Assembly (NCBI RefSeq): GCF_958295425.1
Contig: NC_081141.1
Span: 28,149,865-28,213,864, forward strand
DNA length: 64,000 nt
Reading direction: 5' to 3'
Source: Solea solea
Taxonomy: Eukaryota; Chordata; Actinopteri; Pleuronectiformes; Soleidae
Below are positions 35,375-46,179 of the stretch, one piece after another. Position numbers and translations under genes: made by a program. How positions within the stretch are numbered: the stretch's first letter is position 1; every line of letters starts with the position of its first letter. The notes beneath the pieces were generated by a model, which made no database searches, had not been told where the DNA came from, and saw only the letters and a list, made by a program, of their open reading frames with translations.

Positions 35375-36926
35375 AGAGAGAGACACGCTGATATAAATGT
35401 GTCTCGCGTTAATTTCAGTCTTTCTTGAACTCACGACTGTGATAATCTGCTGTGGCTTTAATGTGGTTATAGTTATTTAGGTGGTTTTCGTGCCTCAGCT
35501 GGTGCAGCTGCTCCCTCTCCTCCTCTCCTCTCCTCCTCTCCTCCTCTCCTCCCTCCTTCCTTGTTTTATTAGGTATTTTCTTCCTGGCTTGTTGATGCTC
35601 GAGCACTTGTTCCCCCTCCTCAGATGAAAAGGCTATTACTGAGATATTACAGTGGATATGAAGTCTGTGTTAGTCAAAGAAACCAGACGCAGCTTATTGA
35701 ATAAAACGGGGGGAAAAAAACGAGTGATTTCCCCCGTTTGTAAAAATGTCACGGTGATTTTGGGGATTTCAGACTTTGATACAGAATTTCACACGGCAGC
35801 CGTAGCCGTGGATAATATTATAATATTTACAGCTAAAGTGCAACATCTTGATTTTTCCATAAAAATCACATTTCCCTCACTCTCTGTCCCTCTCGCCGTG
35901 TAAATGTCACGTTCTAATCCTGTGGAAGTGGATTTTTAAGCCTCAGTCACTTCAGTTCAAGCAAATTTAACCCATTAGATGAGATAAGAGGTGAAATGTT
36001 TTATTATTGAAGACTTATAGAAAGTATATACAACACAACAGGGTTAAATAACACAAGGGTATATGGATAAATACAGCAGCAGAATACAATAGTAAAGTGA
36101 CCTTTAACTGCCTTATAGTAACAATTACTTGAATAGTTGATTATTAATCCTTTACTTAATCAACTATTTCGATCATCATTTCAGCTTAAATGTGAATATT
36201 CTTAGTTTCTTTGTGCCATAGAAGGAAAGAAAGTAAAACACATGAAATCTGAAGGCGTTAGGGTTACAGTTTGATTTCTTCTTGAGTTTTGAGTGTTTGG
36301 TTGTTTAACGTGAGGTTAATTTGTCTCCTTTACTCTATCCTTCAGTCTTTTCTTGTTATGAATGAATTATACCTGTTTTTTTCTCATAATTTATGAGAAT
36401 AATAAACTTGTGTCGAAGTTCGCCTCCAGATTACGCGTCACGTAAAACCTGACGAGGAAAAATCCACAGCTTTTGACAAAGATTGTGTTTTTTTCTCTGG
36501 CACTGAGAGGCTGAGTGAATATTAATAATAATAATGATAATAACACTCTAAACTTGAATTATGTCACACTTTCCCTAACAAGGTGACAAAGTACTTAACG
36601 AGAGAGTTAAACCTAAGCAAGTTTAAACAGACCGTCGTAAAAAGACGTCGTAAAACAGAGCAGGACGCGACCGCGGTCATTAAAGTGGATTAATATGAAT
36701 AAAAAAACAAATAATACATAATGAATACATGAGAAGAGAAGAGAGAATCGCAATTTGACCCAACTTTGACTCTTTTATCTTCTCTGCTCATTTTAAAGTA
36801 ATTTTTTTGGTCCAATCTTGTTTTTTTAAATCTAGAAAAGTGTGAATATTGAACTTTAACTTTGACTTTAAAGGTTATTTTACAAATCAAATTGTGGAGG
36901 ATTCATTTGTGCCACAGAAGCAGAAG

Positions 36927-36961
<35 letters not shown>

Positions 36962-39528
36962 CACCAGCAGCAGCAGCAGCATCAGTGTTTGTTGTGTTGT
37001 GTCAGTTTGGCTCTTTCCCTCTGGCTTGAATGAAATGCTTGGTTGCGTATTCAGGCCGCTGCTGCTGCTGTTGCTGCTGCTGCTGAAACTGCTGCTGCTG
37101 CTGCTGCTGAAACTGCTGCTGCTGCAGACCCTGCTGTGCCCAGCTCATATGAGCTGGCGGCGGGCGCTTCAGGGCACCGAGCGCTGAGGAGAGAGGAGGG
37201 AGTGTGAGTATGTGGGTGGACGGACGGACGGAGGAGGGTTGATACTGGTGGGGGGTGAGGATCCGTCATGCTGAGGTGTGTGTGTGTGGACCCTCTGGCA
37301 AATGTTAGGTCTCCTCACTGCCACCACTGCTAACAACAACAACGCGGCACTAAATCCTAATTCCTCCTGTACCCCCCGCCCCCCCCACTCATGTCTCCAC
37401 TGTGAGAGTCGGAGAACAACGGGAGGATTTAGCTGCTTGACCTTTTACCCCCCGACCTGCTACCCACCCCCCTTTTTCCATTCCAGTGGTCGCAGTCCAG
37501 ACGGACTTGAGGGCAAATGAGCCTCGCTGCCTGAAAGTCTGCATGATTCTTTTACTCGTTTGTCCTGGTTTGGCCTTCTCTCCTCTTCTCTATATGTGTT
37601 TAGTTTAATGTACAGTTTAATCAAGCTATGGCCATAGTCTGACTAAGACCGGCAATCAGGCAACTTGTCGTCTCCTTCTACTTCCGGGTCAAAGACCAGA
37701 GAGGACATTTATTTCAGTGTGCATGCACAGAACGCCAACTCTGGCTCCAGTCCGACTAAGCGTACACACGCAGGAGTAATCGGACTATGAATTGCCATTA
37801 TCCAGGTACGTTAGTCCGACTAAGACTAGCTCGATTTTTGTCTGTCGGACTTACGTGACATTAGGAATTATTGTCTTAGTCTGACTAAGATCAAACTTTT
37901 AACATGCGCGTGTGTGTCACATCTTCCTAAGAGCAGAAAAACATGTAGAATGTTGCAGACCCCCATGGTTCTCAAACTGTGGTACGGGTACCACCAGTGG
38001 TACGCAATCTTGCTCTAGTGGTACCTGTTTCTACTGTTCTATATACCAGGGTATTTGAGTCACTTTATCTCTCGTTCCGAACTTAAAAAGTTGCAGATGG
38101 AGGTTGAACAATACGCATCTTGTCATGATTGATTTCTGTCATCACATGACACACACGTGTGATTTCATACATGATGACGACGTGCACCTCAGGTTTTCCG
38201 TCATTAGCCCTTTAATTTAACGCACAGTCGTCCGGCGTATCGATTTCCCCGGGAGCGTGATTTAATGTGACACTCCGTGTTTTGGGGACTCCAGTCAAGT
38301 GGGTCAAACAGGGTGAAAGGTCAGGTTTTTCCCCAGTGCCCTTTGACCCTGTGACTGGAGGTCATATGCAGGAGCCCGCGAGATGTGCATGCGTGACCGA
38401 GAGAGAGCAAGTGTGTGCGTGTGTGTGTGTGTTTTAACACGTTCATATGAGGCGTCGAGGGTGTTGAGTTAATTTCACAGTTCAGGTTTAGTGCGAGTGT
38501 GAAAGTCACTCACGAGTGTGTGTGTTCTTTTAAAGCTGCACTACGTAACACGGTTGTTGTTGTTGTTTATTCTGCCTGTTGTTTGGTCTTTGTGCACAGA
38601 ACTGAGATTTGTTTGCTGCGTCAAGCAAAACTATCAGACCCTGACTGAGAGGGAGCGTTTGTGTGTATACAGCAGCAGAGCAGGGGGCGGGCGGAGACGA
38701 TAAGCTATTATCCCGTGAAACCGCTTAAAATAAAACAGTTTGCTGCTTCTTCTTCTTCTGTTGCCTCCGTCTGTCTTCATTTCAAACTAATCACTTCCTA
38801 TGTGCAGGGCAGGAATGTCACCGGGCGACACGAGATCCAAACACTGCTGTATTTAAAATCGATCGTACTACAGTTTTAAAGTCACCTTGACATGAAAATC
38901 TAATACTCCTTTTGCATTTTAGAGGTTGCTTTGCCCTCAGATTCCCTTTTTTGAGGTTTAATTTGCTTCCAATCATGTGCTGAATGATTCTCTTGATGCC
39001 CCGCCTCTACGTTTTCTGTGGGTCTCTACCCGATCTGTACCTTAAACCCTAAATCATTCTATTCACGTGCAAAATTTAGCCACTTCTCCACCATAGCCCC
39101 CAAACAGCCTCTGTAACAGCAGGTAGCTGCAATTTCCCACAGATATTGAACTTATCGGGTTTGTGGTTCCGATCGGGAAGCCACAATCTGGAAATAACTA
39201 AAACCGTGCTCCGTTAACCACGTCATGAGTTACGTGAAGTGTCAGAGAATGCCCGTTTCTTCCAGTTTTTCCACAATCTTTACAAACCATTTCCTGTTTG
39301 TGCTCCTCTGCAGAGTCGGAGCTGATCCAGAGCAAGACTGGAGGCGGAGCCCCTGGGGCCGGCGGTGGAGGCGGGAGCAGCGGAGGGAACCACCTGCAGT
39401 GCCTGTCCGTCCACTGCACAGACGAGCTGGGCGACAGCAAGGGCCGCGGGGGCCCCGTCTCGTCCTGGCGCTCGCTCCACTCCGACATCTCCAACCGATT
39501 TGGAACGTTTGTGGCCGCACTGACTTGA
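21110..39528 (+). CDS. mn1: mn1, transcriptional co-regulator (join 21110-24680, 39314-39528)
   Basis: MN1 is a largely disordered nuclear co-activator with roles in cranial skeletal development and, in human, in myeloid leukaemia fusions. The predicted protein is 1261 aa (human 1320). The start is [15 protein letters not shown] (human MFGLDQF); an in-frame TAA at 21095-21097 sets this ATG as the first. Landmarks include the His-rich HPHQHHPHF (about 121-129), [20 protein letters not shown] (about 212-231), [21 protein letters not shown] (about 408-420), [18 protein letters not shown] (about 526-543), [20 protein letters not shown] (about 771-790), a basic RGRGRRKR motif (about 891-898) likely to be nuclear targeting, and [20 protein letters not shown] (about 1083-1102). 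The end [20 protein letters not shown] matches mammals. The two-exon layout and the pitpnb neighbour match human MN1. Whether this is the a or b fish paralogue is not decided. Confidence 0.97.
28431..28680. repeat. 65-bp tandem repeat in mn1 intron
   Basis: Copies start with 'ttcagagaacc' or 'ttcagaga' at 28510, 28575 and 28640 (period 65), with a more diverged copy at 28431. The units share 'cattccttaacctaa', 'gttctcttttagcctttg' and 'tttttacgttaatg'. Confidence 0.85.
30290..30370. repeat. LINE 3'-end-like fragment
   Basis: 'agaatagaataagtctttat' followed by 'tgtccaacga' is a typical terminal stretch of teleost LINE-derived repeats. No coding part is attached. Confidence 0.4.
32364..32414. 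repeat. (TG)n microsatellite, 51 bp
   Basis: This is an uninterrupted TG dinucleotide repeat in the mn1 intron, likely polymorphic. Confidence 0.95.
34020..34260. promoter_or_regulatory. candidate conserved element in mn1 intron
   Basis: This GC-rich, non-repetitive block ('ggccaaaggtgaagtgtcgt', 'caagggattgtgggtcctgg', 'agtgtgacagctcagagagg') stands out from the very AT-rich degenerate repeats on both sides. A 71-aa frame across it has no family resemblance. It could be an enhancer; conservation was not tested. Confidence 0.3.
35336..35383. repeat. (TG)n-(AG)n compound microsatellite
   Basis: TG repeats run to 35370 and then change to AG repeats. It lies in the mn1 intron. Confidence 0.95.
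37058..37126. repeat. interrupted CTG/CAG trinucleotide tract
   Basis: About 22 triplets are mostly CTG, with single TTG and repeated 'aaa' interruptions ('gctgctgaaactgctgctg'). It would read as poly-Leu on + or poly-Gln on -, but lies in the mn1 intron with no splice context, so it is treated as a microsatellite. Confidence 0.85.
37610..37890. mobile_element. MITE-like repeat with 'agtctgactaaga' ends
   Basis: The left 'ccatagtctgactaagac' and the right 'cttagtctgactaagatc' carry the same palindromic core, and 'tagtccgactaagac' recurs internally at about 37,811. This is a non-coding teleost repeat. Confidence 0.5.
37971..38060. repeat. hAT-like 'ggttctcaaactgtggtac' fragment
   Basis: It shares 'ggttctcaaactgtggtacg' with about 498-517 and 'ataccagggtat' with about 1322. 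'ttctcaaact' is a common hAT terminal motif. No transposase is seen. Confidence 0.5.
39314..39528 (+). CDS. mn1: mn1 coding exon 2 (conserved C-terminus)
   Basis: The acceptor is 'tgctcctctgcag' and the exon completes the split codon. It encodes 70 further residues: [15 protein letters not shown], a Gly-rich linker, [15 protein letters not shown] and [20 protein letters not shown], then TGA. The last 20 residues match human MN1 as I recall it. In human, loss of this tail by truncation in late exon 1 or exon 2 stabilises MN1 and causes MN1 C-terminal truncation syndrome (established knowledge). Confidence 0.96.
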
Positions 39529-39725
39529 ACTGAAAGATAAAAAAGATTTAAAAAATAAAAGAGCACGGCCGAGCAGGAAGACGGGACAGAAGATCTACGA
39601 GTTTAAACGGGAGTGAAAGATTGAGAGACACAAAAACACGGAATGATGAGGTGTTGATGAGGCAACTGTCTGCCTGTTCAGGGAGAGAAAGACACTCAAA
39701 CATGGACAAACACACACATATATAC

Positions 39726-39765
<40 letters not shown>

Positions 39766-40137
39766 GACATACAAACATACATACATACGCTCTCTTTCAC
39801 TCACTGCTGGACTCTGCAGCTTGGGCTCTACTCAACTCAACCACGCCCAAATTTGGAAAAAACCTCAAAATCAATATTTTTCTTTCTTTGATTTTCTTTG
39901 TTGAAGAAAAATAAGGAAATGTGGAAGAAAAACAGGGGGAAGAAAACGAAACCAGAAGACGAGATATTCAGTTGCCACTGGTTTGTGATTGTACACCGGT
40001 GTTGAGTTTATGTGACGTCGTCACGTTCACGCAGCTTTTATTAATTTACAGAAATCTGGATGTTTCCCCCACATCCATACTCTAATTCCACTGTTTCTTT
40101 AGAAGGGATTTGACCAGCGAGAAGCAGACCTTGGCAT

Positions 40138-40337
40138 CATCCACACTACTAAATTTTCATTTAAAAACATGAACAATTCTTCATGTTTGGCTACGTCCAC
40201 AGCCCTGAAAACAGAAGTCTGAAAACGCCGTAGGGCTCAGTTTTTGTTTTGAAAATTCTGGGGCTACGTTTGGCCGACCTTTGACCTATGAATATCGGAA
40301 AACACCATTTTCAATTGAAAACACAGTAGTGTGGATG
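40138..40337. mobile_element. MITE-like insertion in mn1 3' UTR
   Basis: Perfect 13-bp terminal inverted repeats, 'catccacactact' at 40138-40150 and 'agtagtgtggatg' at 40325-40337, enclose 200 bp with internal 'aaaacgccgtag' and 'ttgaaaacacagtag' words. It is non-coding. It should be transcribed as part of mn1 mRNA and could fold as a long hairpin. Confidence 0.6.
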
Positions 40338-40801
40338 GAGCTAAAATAAGAAGAGATTATACATGAATGTAACCCAACAATCCTTTTAAGGGAACATCAT
40401 TTTTTTCCCCTTTATTTAAAGCTAATATTTGCTGGTCGTATCATTTAAGATTTGTTTTATTTCTCTTTTTTATATATATTGGCCAAAATCTACTTTTCTT
40501 TCTAAGCTCAACCACGTGTGTACAATTCATCCAGCAGGAACTGAAAACGGATGTCAAGGGATGGTCTAATAAAGGGAATCGAACAAAAAAGAGACTATTG
40601 GTATTGCACATGTATAATAAGAGAAAAATTTGCTGTGTGTTAGGCAATCTTGTAATCTTTAAATAAAGCTTCTGTTGAATTTGAATTTCCGAAACAATAG
40701 ATGGAGGACTGTGACGGCAATTTACAAACTGATTTTTTTTTTGTTCCTTTGTTTTCTTTTTTAATAATATGTAAAGTGCAGTCGTCTGTTTTCCTGCATA
40801 T

Positions 40802-40809
40802 TGTATATA
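40802..40809 (+). promoter_or_regulatory. Pumilio recognition element in mn1 3' UTR
   Basis: TGTATATA matches the UGUANAUA consensus of Pumilio proteins, 33 nt before the distal AATAAA. A near-match TGTATATG follows at 40812-40819. Function inferred from motif only. Confidence 0.4.
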
Positions 40810-40841
40810 TCTGTATATGTTTTATTGAGTAACTAAATAAC

Positions 40842-40847
40842 AATAAA
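40842..40847 (+). terminator. mn1 distal polyadenylation signal AATAAA
   Basis: AATAAA lies in 'aacaataaatatgacgttaa', followed by a GT-rich downstream element ('ggtggattagtgtttagt'). A proximal signal is at 40662-40667. Confidence 0.7.
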
Positions 40848-41460
40848 TATGACGTTAAAGGTGGATTAGTGTTTAGTCTGGCACTTTTTTTTTTCCTTCG
40901 GTTGACTGTAAATTTGGTATTCTGTGCACAACGGAGTAGGAAAATGTACGTACGTTGTGGGTCAAGACTACAAAGTGCTATGTGAATTCAGACCATTTGC
41001 TGTGGAAAACACTGTGTACCCTCATGATCATCTATGAATCTGAGCAAGCTCACTCTGGCTAACTAGATCACTAAAAACAAAAGCTAAACAAACACAAATG
41101 ACATTTACAAACAACTTTTAAGTGAGAAGATAACAATACTTTGACTAACTCTAAAAGGTTAGTTCTAAAAACACGTGTGACAAATAGAAAATAAGACGTA
41201 CACTAAAGAAGTAGCAGCTCGGAGATTCATGTTTAAAACATCCAATCGTGGTGGATTAAGAAGTCCGGATCTCTTTGTGATTCTTGTTTTTAATTTTTTA
41301 TTGTTAAAATTGTTATTTAATTCCAAATATTTAATTCTTTACACCCGATCGACCTAGCAAAAGATGGATGCTAACAATGATGACCTTCCAGGCAGGAAAT
41401 GTCTATTTAAAATGTGAGAACGGCAAGTGTTAGCTGTTTGTGAATAACCAAAACATTTAT

Positions 41461-41740
41461 GTGAGAAGCTAACCGCTTCTTTGGCTAACTGGGGAGCTAA
41501 AAACATGCAAGTGAGAAAGCTAGCTAGAACTTTGGCTAACTGGATCGCTAAAAACATTAAGTGAGAAAGCTAGCTAGAACTTTGGCTAACTGGATCGCTA
41601 AAAACATTACGTGACAAGCTAGTGCTACTTTGACTAACTTACTGGTTCACTAATAACATACAAAACATATACTTGAGAAGCTAACTGTGGCTAACTGATA
41701 GCTAAAACCATGTGTATGAGAAGCTAACTGTATAAGTAAC
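41461..41740. repeat. 50-bp tandem repeat ('gtgagaaagctagctagaac')
   Basis: Units start at 41461, 41511, 41561 and 41611 (period 50); the middle two are almost identical. They contain 'tttggctaactggatcgcta' and 'aaaacatta'. Degenerate copies continue to about 41,740. Confidence 0.85.
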
Positions 41741-43499
41741 ACGTCAGGGAGAACTACTACTACTACTTGGCTAACTTATTGGATAGCTAAAACTGGCAGA
41801 GAGTCCAGTGAACTTATTTGAAAACCTCCATTATAGTCACAATAGATCACAATGAGTAGTTTTAGTTAATTGTTTTGTTGTAATTGTTTTTTTCAGTTAG
41901 AAATACAGTGTTCATATGATATATTGTTTTTTGTGTTTGTCGTATCATCTGTTTTTGGCTACAGCAAACACACACACACACACACACAAACTTGTTTTAA
42001 GGGCTTTATCGTTGTGAGGATTGAGACAAAATGTCCCCACAAAGATAGGTTTGTAAGTTTTACTTTGGACCTCACAGAGCTATAAAAACAAGTACACCTC
42101 TCTTGTTGCACTTCCCCGGGCTCTCTTTGGCTCACCTGCTCTTTATTGGCCATCTGCATGGATGCTTAATGCTAATCAATAACTCCCCTGTGTGCCAACG
42201 CTGAGGTGGAGACGTCAATGCTACCTCACAGAGCTAGTGATCAGCCTGCATCACACACACACACACACACTGCAGGACTCCGTCTGTGTTATTCAGGTGT
42301 ATTTGTGCTTCACTGCTGTCTCGGGCGCCCGCTGTGTCGGATTGCACAGCCTGTTGTGAGTGTGATGCACAGAGAGCAGACAGCAGACTGTCATGTCGGC
42401 TGGTTTACAGACGACGAGGGAGAAGAAAGAGCTTTGTAAAATAAACGCTGATTAAACTTTTTACTCATTACATTTTCATGCAAAGTTAAGTCGAGCTACG
42501 CCGTTTAATTGGACCGCTGTCCTTGTCCCACTACACGAGCGCTAGCGGGGGAATGGATTTATTCAACGAAGTGTGTCCGACTCCACTACATGAGGGGGCA
42601 AATAATGCTTGTTAGTGGTGGGCATTTTCCACTTCACCGATAACTTCACAGAACAAAACAACCAAAATATTTTTTTTACCATCCATCAATTTTCAAATTA
42701 TCGAAATCCTTACACTGACAAGAGAGAAGATTAGTTTAAAAGTCAACACTCGCCTGGTTTAAGGTCAATACGAACAATAATGGAGTTTTAAACTAGGAAA
42801 AGTTGTCAGGTCTGTGAAACTTTGGCTAACTTGATAGCTTAAAAACTCGACAAAGACAAGCAGTTCATATACTAGCATTTTAAGAAGAAAATTAAGATAT
42901 TTTTTTTTATGTCACAGACCAAAACAACTCTAGTTGACAGCTAGATGTGAATTTTCTGTTTCACTGCTAACGTCGCAAACCAAAACAACCAAAATAATCC
43001 ATCCATCAACTTTCAAAATATTGAAATCCTAAAACTCACAAGAGAATAATTTAGTTTAACTAACAGTTTTCACCCCAACACTCAACCTAGTTTAAGATCA
43101 ATATGAACAATAATGGAGTGTTAAACTGTGTAAAGTTGTCAGACAGTTAGCCAAATTAGCTATCGAGTTAGCTATCAAGTTAGCCAAAGGTCCGTAGACT
43201 CGGTCTAACTTGATAGCTAAAAATTCGCCAAATTAGCATTGTGGCGGACAAGGGACAAAGACGGACAGTTCATACTGTATATTAGTGAGAGACACATTTT
43301 ACACAGTTTAAGAAAAAATGAAGATATTTTTTTATGTCACAGACGAAAAACAACTTTAGCTAACAGCTAGTTAGCTTTTTCCACTTGATCAATTCCACTT
43401 AAAATTTTAATTATACTTTTTATTGTTTCCTTCTTGTCCATACAATAAGACATAACCTACTTGGGAGTGAGATACTACACAAAATGTATGAACCTCTTA

Positions 43500-43595
43500 T
43501 TTTCTAAAAAGGTGTGAACCCACCTTTTGCCCTACGTCCGCTAGGATTGGCTCCAGCAACCCTCATGTGAAGGATAAAGCTGTAGAAAGAATCCA
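43500..43595 (+). repeat. fragment of the 45.3-kb repeat family
   Basis: 'aggattggctccagcaaccc' and 'tcatgtgaaggataaagctg' match the 3' part of the repeat at 45,283-45,585 ('gggattggctccatctcctc', 'tcacgtggaggataaagtgg'). Confidence 0.6.
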
Positions 43596-45282
43596 TTGAC
43601 TTCAAAATATTTAAATCTTTAAGCTGACAGAACATGCACTAGTGCAACTTTGAGAGATTCTGTTTTCTTAGATGTAACACATTGTGTACATAAGCGGACA
43701 TTTTGTGGTTTTATGCGCTCGCTGCATTCAGTCACAGTTACATGCACGACAGGGGGAATCTGTTGCCTTTCCTTTGTTCGGCCGAGGACGTTATTGTACA
43801 CGAGGACGACGCGCTCATATCCACTGATGACACGACCGAGTAGCAAGAACACAATTAATGGATCAAAAGATTTGTCTTTGCAGGGCCGGGCCCGGGTTCA
43901 CGGATCAAAAAGTGCTCAAGTGCGTCTTCTATTGTTGACTAATTCTCAAGCTGAGCTTTGTCCTTTGTGTGTTTGCTCGTGCCAGAATGCAAGCTCTCCA
44001 CAAACAGTGTGAGCCAGAAGCCTCCTGAGGTGACACATTACCTGCCTGTCTGGTTTAGCCCGACCTCTTCTGTGGTCGACCGAGGACTTGTGCAGACAGG
44101 TTTCTCATGCTCACTCACACACACACACACACACACACACACATAACAATCCGTGAACACAAATTGTTACGTTGTTATGTGAGGCTCTGGCGACTACTTT
44201 CACGGACAAATGACTTAAAGTCTGCAATAACACGCGGTCCAATTATGTGCTTCATTAAGAATGTGTTAAAGTAAATGTATGCGAATGAAACAATTACCGG
44301 AGATCTTAACTAGCTCATTAACTGTAGTGGAGGAAAAAAAAAAAAAAGTGTCATAGAAGCCGTGTGGTAAAAAAGTGATGGACTAGTTTTGTCTGAACGT
44401 GACATGAATGAAAGGCACTTTTAAATTAGACATTTTTAATAAGAGCTTATTTTAGGAAAATGGCATCCGTTTGCTATTTGGAGTAAGTTGACCTTGATAA
44501 TTGAGCCCAGGTCACCACAGAGGAAGGATGAGAAGGTGCAACTTGGAGATGTAAAGTTAAAAAACAGCTTCCATCTATTATTGTCGTAATATCTGCCTCT
44601 TGCACTGAGTGAAGTAATGTTGTGGTTTTCCTCATCAGTTCACACATACTTCCTCCTCCTGTGTGACGTTACTGCCATTTCCAGAACAGCAGCAGAGTCC
44701 TTATTTGTGTTTATCTCTTACAAAACTCCTTCAAGCATAAAACACTATTATTATTATTGAAAAATGTCATATTTGTCACCTTTATTCCCTGAATCTTTTC
44801 CCCAATACACTTATTTGCATTTACCTTTGAAAGATACACCAACTTCTCTAAAAGGTAAAAACTTGTAAATGACATTTGAATTAGTATAAAGTGTTGTTTT
44901 TTTTTACAATTATATTGAATATGAATAACACACTGATGAAAATTATCCTTAAAAATAAGACATTTTAAGCCACCTACTGCTTATATTTGCGGATAAACTC
45001 CCAATGTTTGCTTAGAAGCACATAAATGTACGTTTTCTTTTACAGAATTTTTGAATGTTTGGTTTTCAAAGATGTGCTGCACCTTCTTAACGCCATCCCA
45101 TACTGAAATGTTCTGTTTTCATTTGTGTGGATATTGAACATTTTCCATTAAAATCAGGCTGATGAAACACAACGACAGGTGAGAAGTCATTTCGCTTTAT
45201 TTACGTCAACATCTCGCACTTTCTCATCCTTCTTTTGTGGTCACCCAGAAACTTTTTGAAACTTTTGTTGAAAATAGGTGAG
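43596..45282. other. intergenic, no gene seen
   Basis: Mixed unique and AT-rich sequence with an (AC)n run at about 44,116-44,142 and an A-run at about 44,334-44,347. No open frame matches a known family. Confidence 0.6.
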
Positions 45283-45585
45283 GGCCACACGATGGTGTAG
45301 TGGCTAGCCTTATAGCACGAGCGTCACTTGTTTTCTGATCGCAGTTCGACCAAGAGCTCTTCTGTATGGAGTTAACATGTTCTCCCCATGTGTGCGTTGG
45401 TTCTCCCCAGGTTTCCTCCCACAGTCCAAAACCATACAGAGGTTAACTGGAAACTCTGGTTGTCTGTCTCTGTGTGTTGGCACCAGGATGGACTTGTTGA
45501 CCCGTCCACGGTGAACCCTGTGTCAGCCCGGGATTGGCTCCATCTCCTCCCGATGACCCTCACGTGGAGGATAAAGTGGACAGGA
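45283..45585 (+). repeat. tRNA-like-headed dispersed teleost repeat
   Basis: It starts 'gatggtgtagtggctagcct' and continues 'tctccccatgtgtgcgttgg', 'tttcctcccacagtccaaaa' and 'gggattggctccatctcctc', the diagnostic phrases of a very common teleost repeat. Other copies are at 43.5 and 61.94 kb. The open frames across it are not genes. Confidence 0.7.
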
Positions 45586-46179
45586 GAAGAAACCAGGTCA
45601 ATATTTGTTGTACTAAATCAACGATTGTTGAAGTTTCCTCACACAATCCTCCTGGAAGCTCGAGTCACTTGATTTCTAGACGTGAGCATTCACCTGTTAT
45701 CGATATGCTTCGGTTAGGCTGACGCAGTTTTGCGGCGCCCGGACGTTATTCCCCCTCGGCGTGGCAGCCATATTGGGAAGGAGAGCGCTGTGTGGTCGCC
45801 TGAGAACTTGTGTGTTTCCCAGCCAACGTGCATCTAAAGAATAACAATTTCACTAGCCATGAAGACCGTCCATGGAGCCGTGGGGGCCGCGGACAGCGAG
45901 CCCTGGCCAAACACTCTCCTCTCATGCAGCTTTCTATGTACTCCTATAAATACATCTCCTATTTGTATAGAGGCGATATGCATCTTTGGGAAAATACCAC
46001 AATGTTGACATAAGAGCAGCCTCGACACCCCCCCCCTCCCTCGCCCGCTTTGCTGCCCCCTCCCATCTCTCTCCAAACTCTTTTTCTACCCCTCGCTGAA
46101 CCTTTCAGTGCCTGAGAGAGAGAGAGAGAGATAGAGAGAAAGAAGGAAAGAGGAATGGAGGGAGTAAAAGAAGTGTCTC

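Larger units (their letters stand above)
24681..39313 (+). other. mn1 intron (14.6 kb)
   Basis: No coding exon is seen inside. Contents: AT-rich unique DNA; GGA/AGG runs at about 27,060-27,105 and 27,225-27,260; a 65-bp tandem repeat (28.43-28.68 kb); (TCC)n at about 28,929-28,960; (TG/AC)n at about 29,451-29,470, 29,638-29,660, 32,364-32,414, 35,336-35,370 and 36,931-36,960; a LINE tail at about 30.29 kb; degenerate GTAACATTTT-rich blocks (33.2-33.7 and 34.4-34.9 kb) around a GC-rich unique block (34.02-34.26 kb); a CTG tract (37.06-37.13 kb); and MITE-like repeats (37.6-38.06 kb). Confidence 0.8.
39529..40870 (+). other. mn1: mn1 3' UTR
   Basis: It follows the TGA at 39526-39528. It contains an (AC)n run (about 39,729-39,760), a small MITE-like insertion (40138-40337), polyA signals at 40662-40667 and 40842-40847, and Pumilio-type UGUAUAUA at 40802-40809. 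The last 100 nt have a diverged duplicate at 58.66 kb. The boundary is inferred from the last AATAAA. Confidence 0.7.
40871..43620. other. mn1 downstream flank, GCTAACT-rich degenerate repeats
   Basis: No coding exon is seen. 'ggctaact', 'gatagctaaaa' and 'gagaagctaac' words recur from about 41.04 to 43.4 kb, most regularly at 41.46-41.66 kb. (AC)n runs lie at about 41,969-41,988 and 42,252-42,271. Confidence 0.6.

Noticed and set aside
37081..37187. Poly-Leu / poly-Gln coding exon
   Set aside because: CTG microsatellite in an intron; no flanking coding homology.
39198..39566. Minus-strand 122-codon frame across mn1 exon 2
   Set aside because: Antisense shadow of the conserved Mn1 C-terminus, without similarity to any family.
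45283..45672. Open frames in a well-formed 94-codon stretch
   Set aside because: Translation of a known-type teleost dispersed repeat.
45810..46013. 67-codon frame ending MHLWENTTMLT
   Set aside because: Looks complex, but no family resemblance and no splice or promoter context; could equally be part of a regulatory block.
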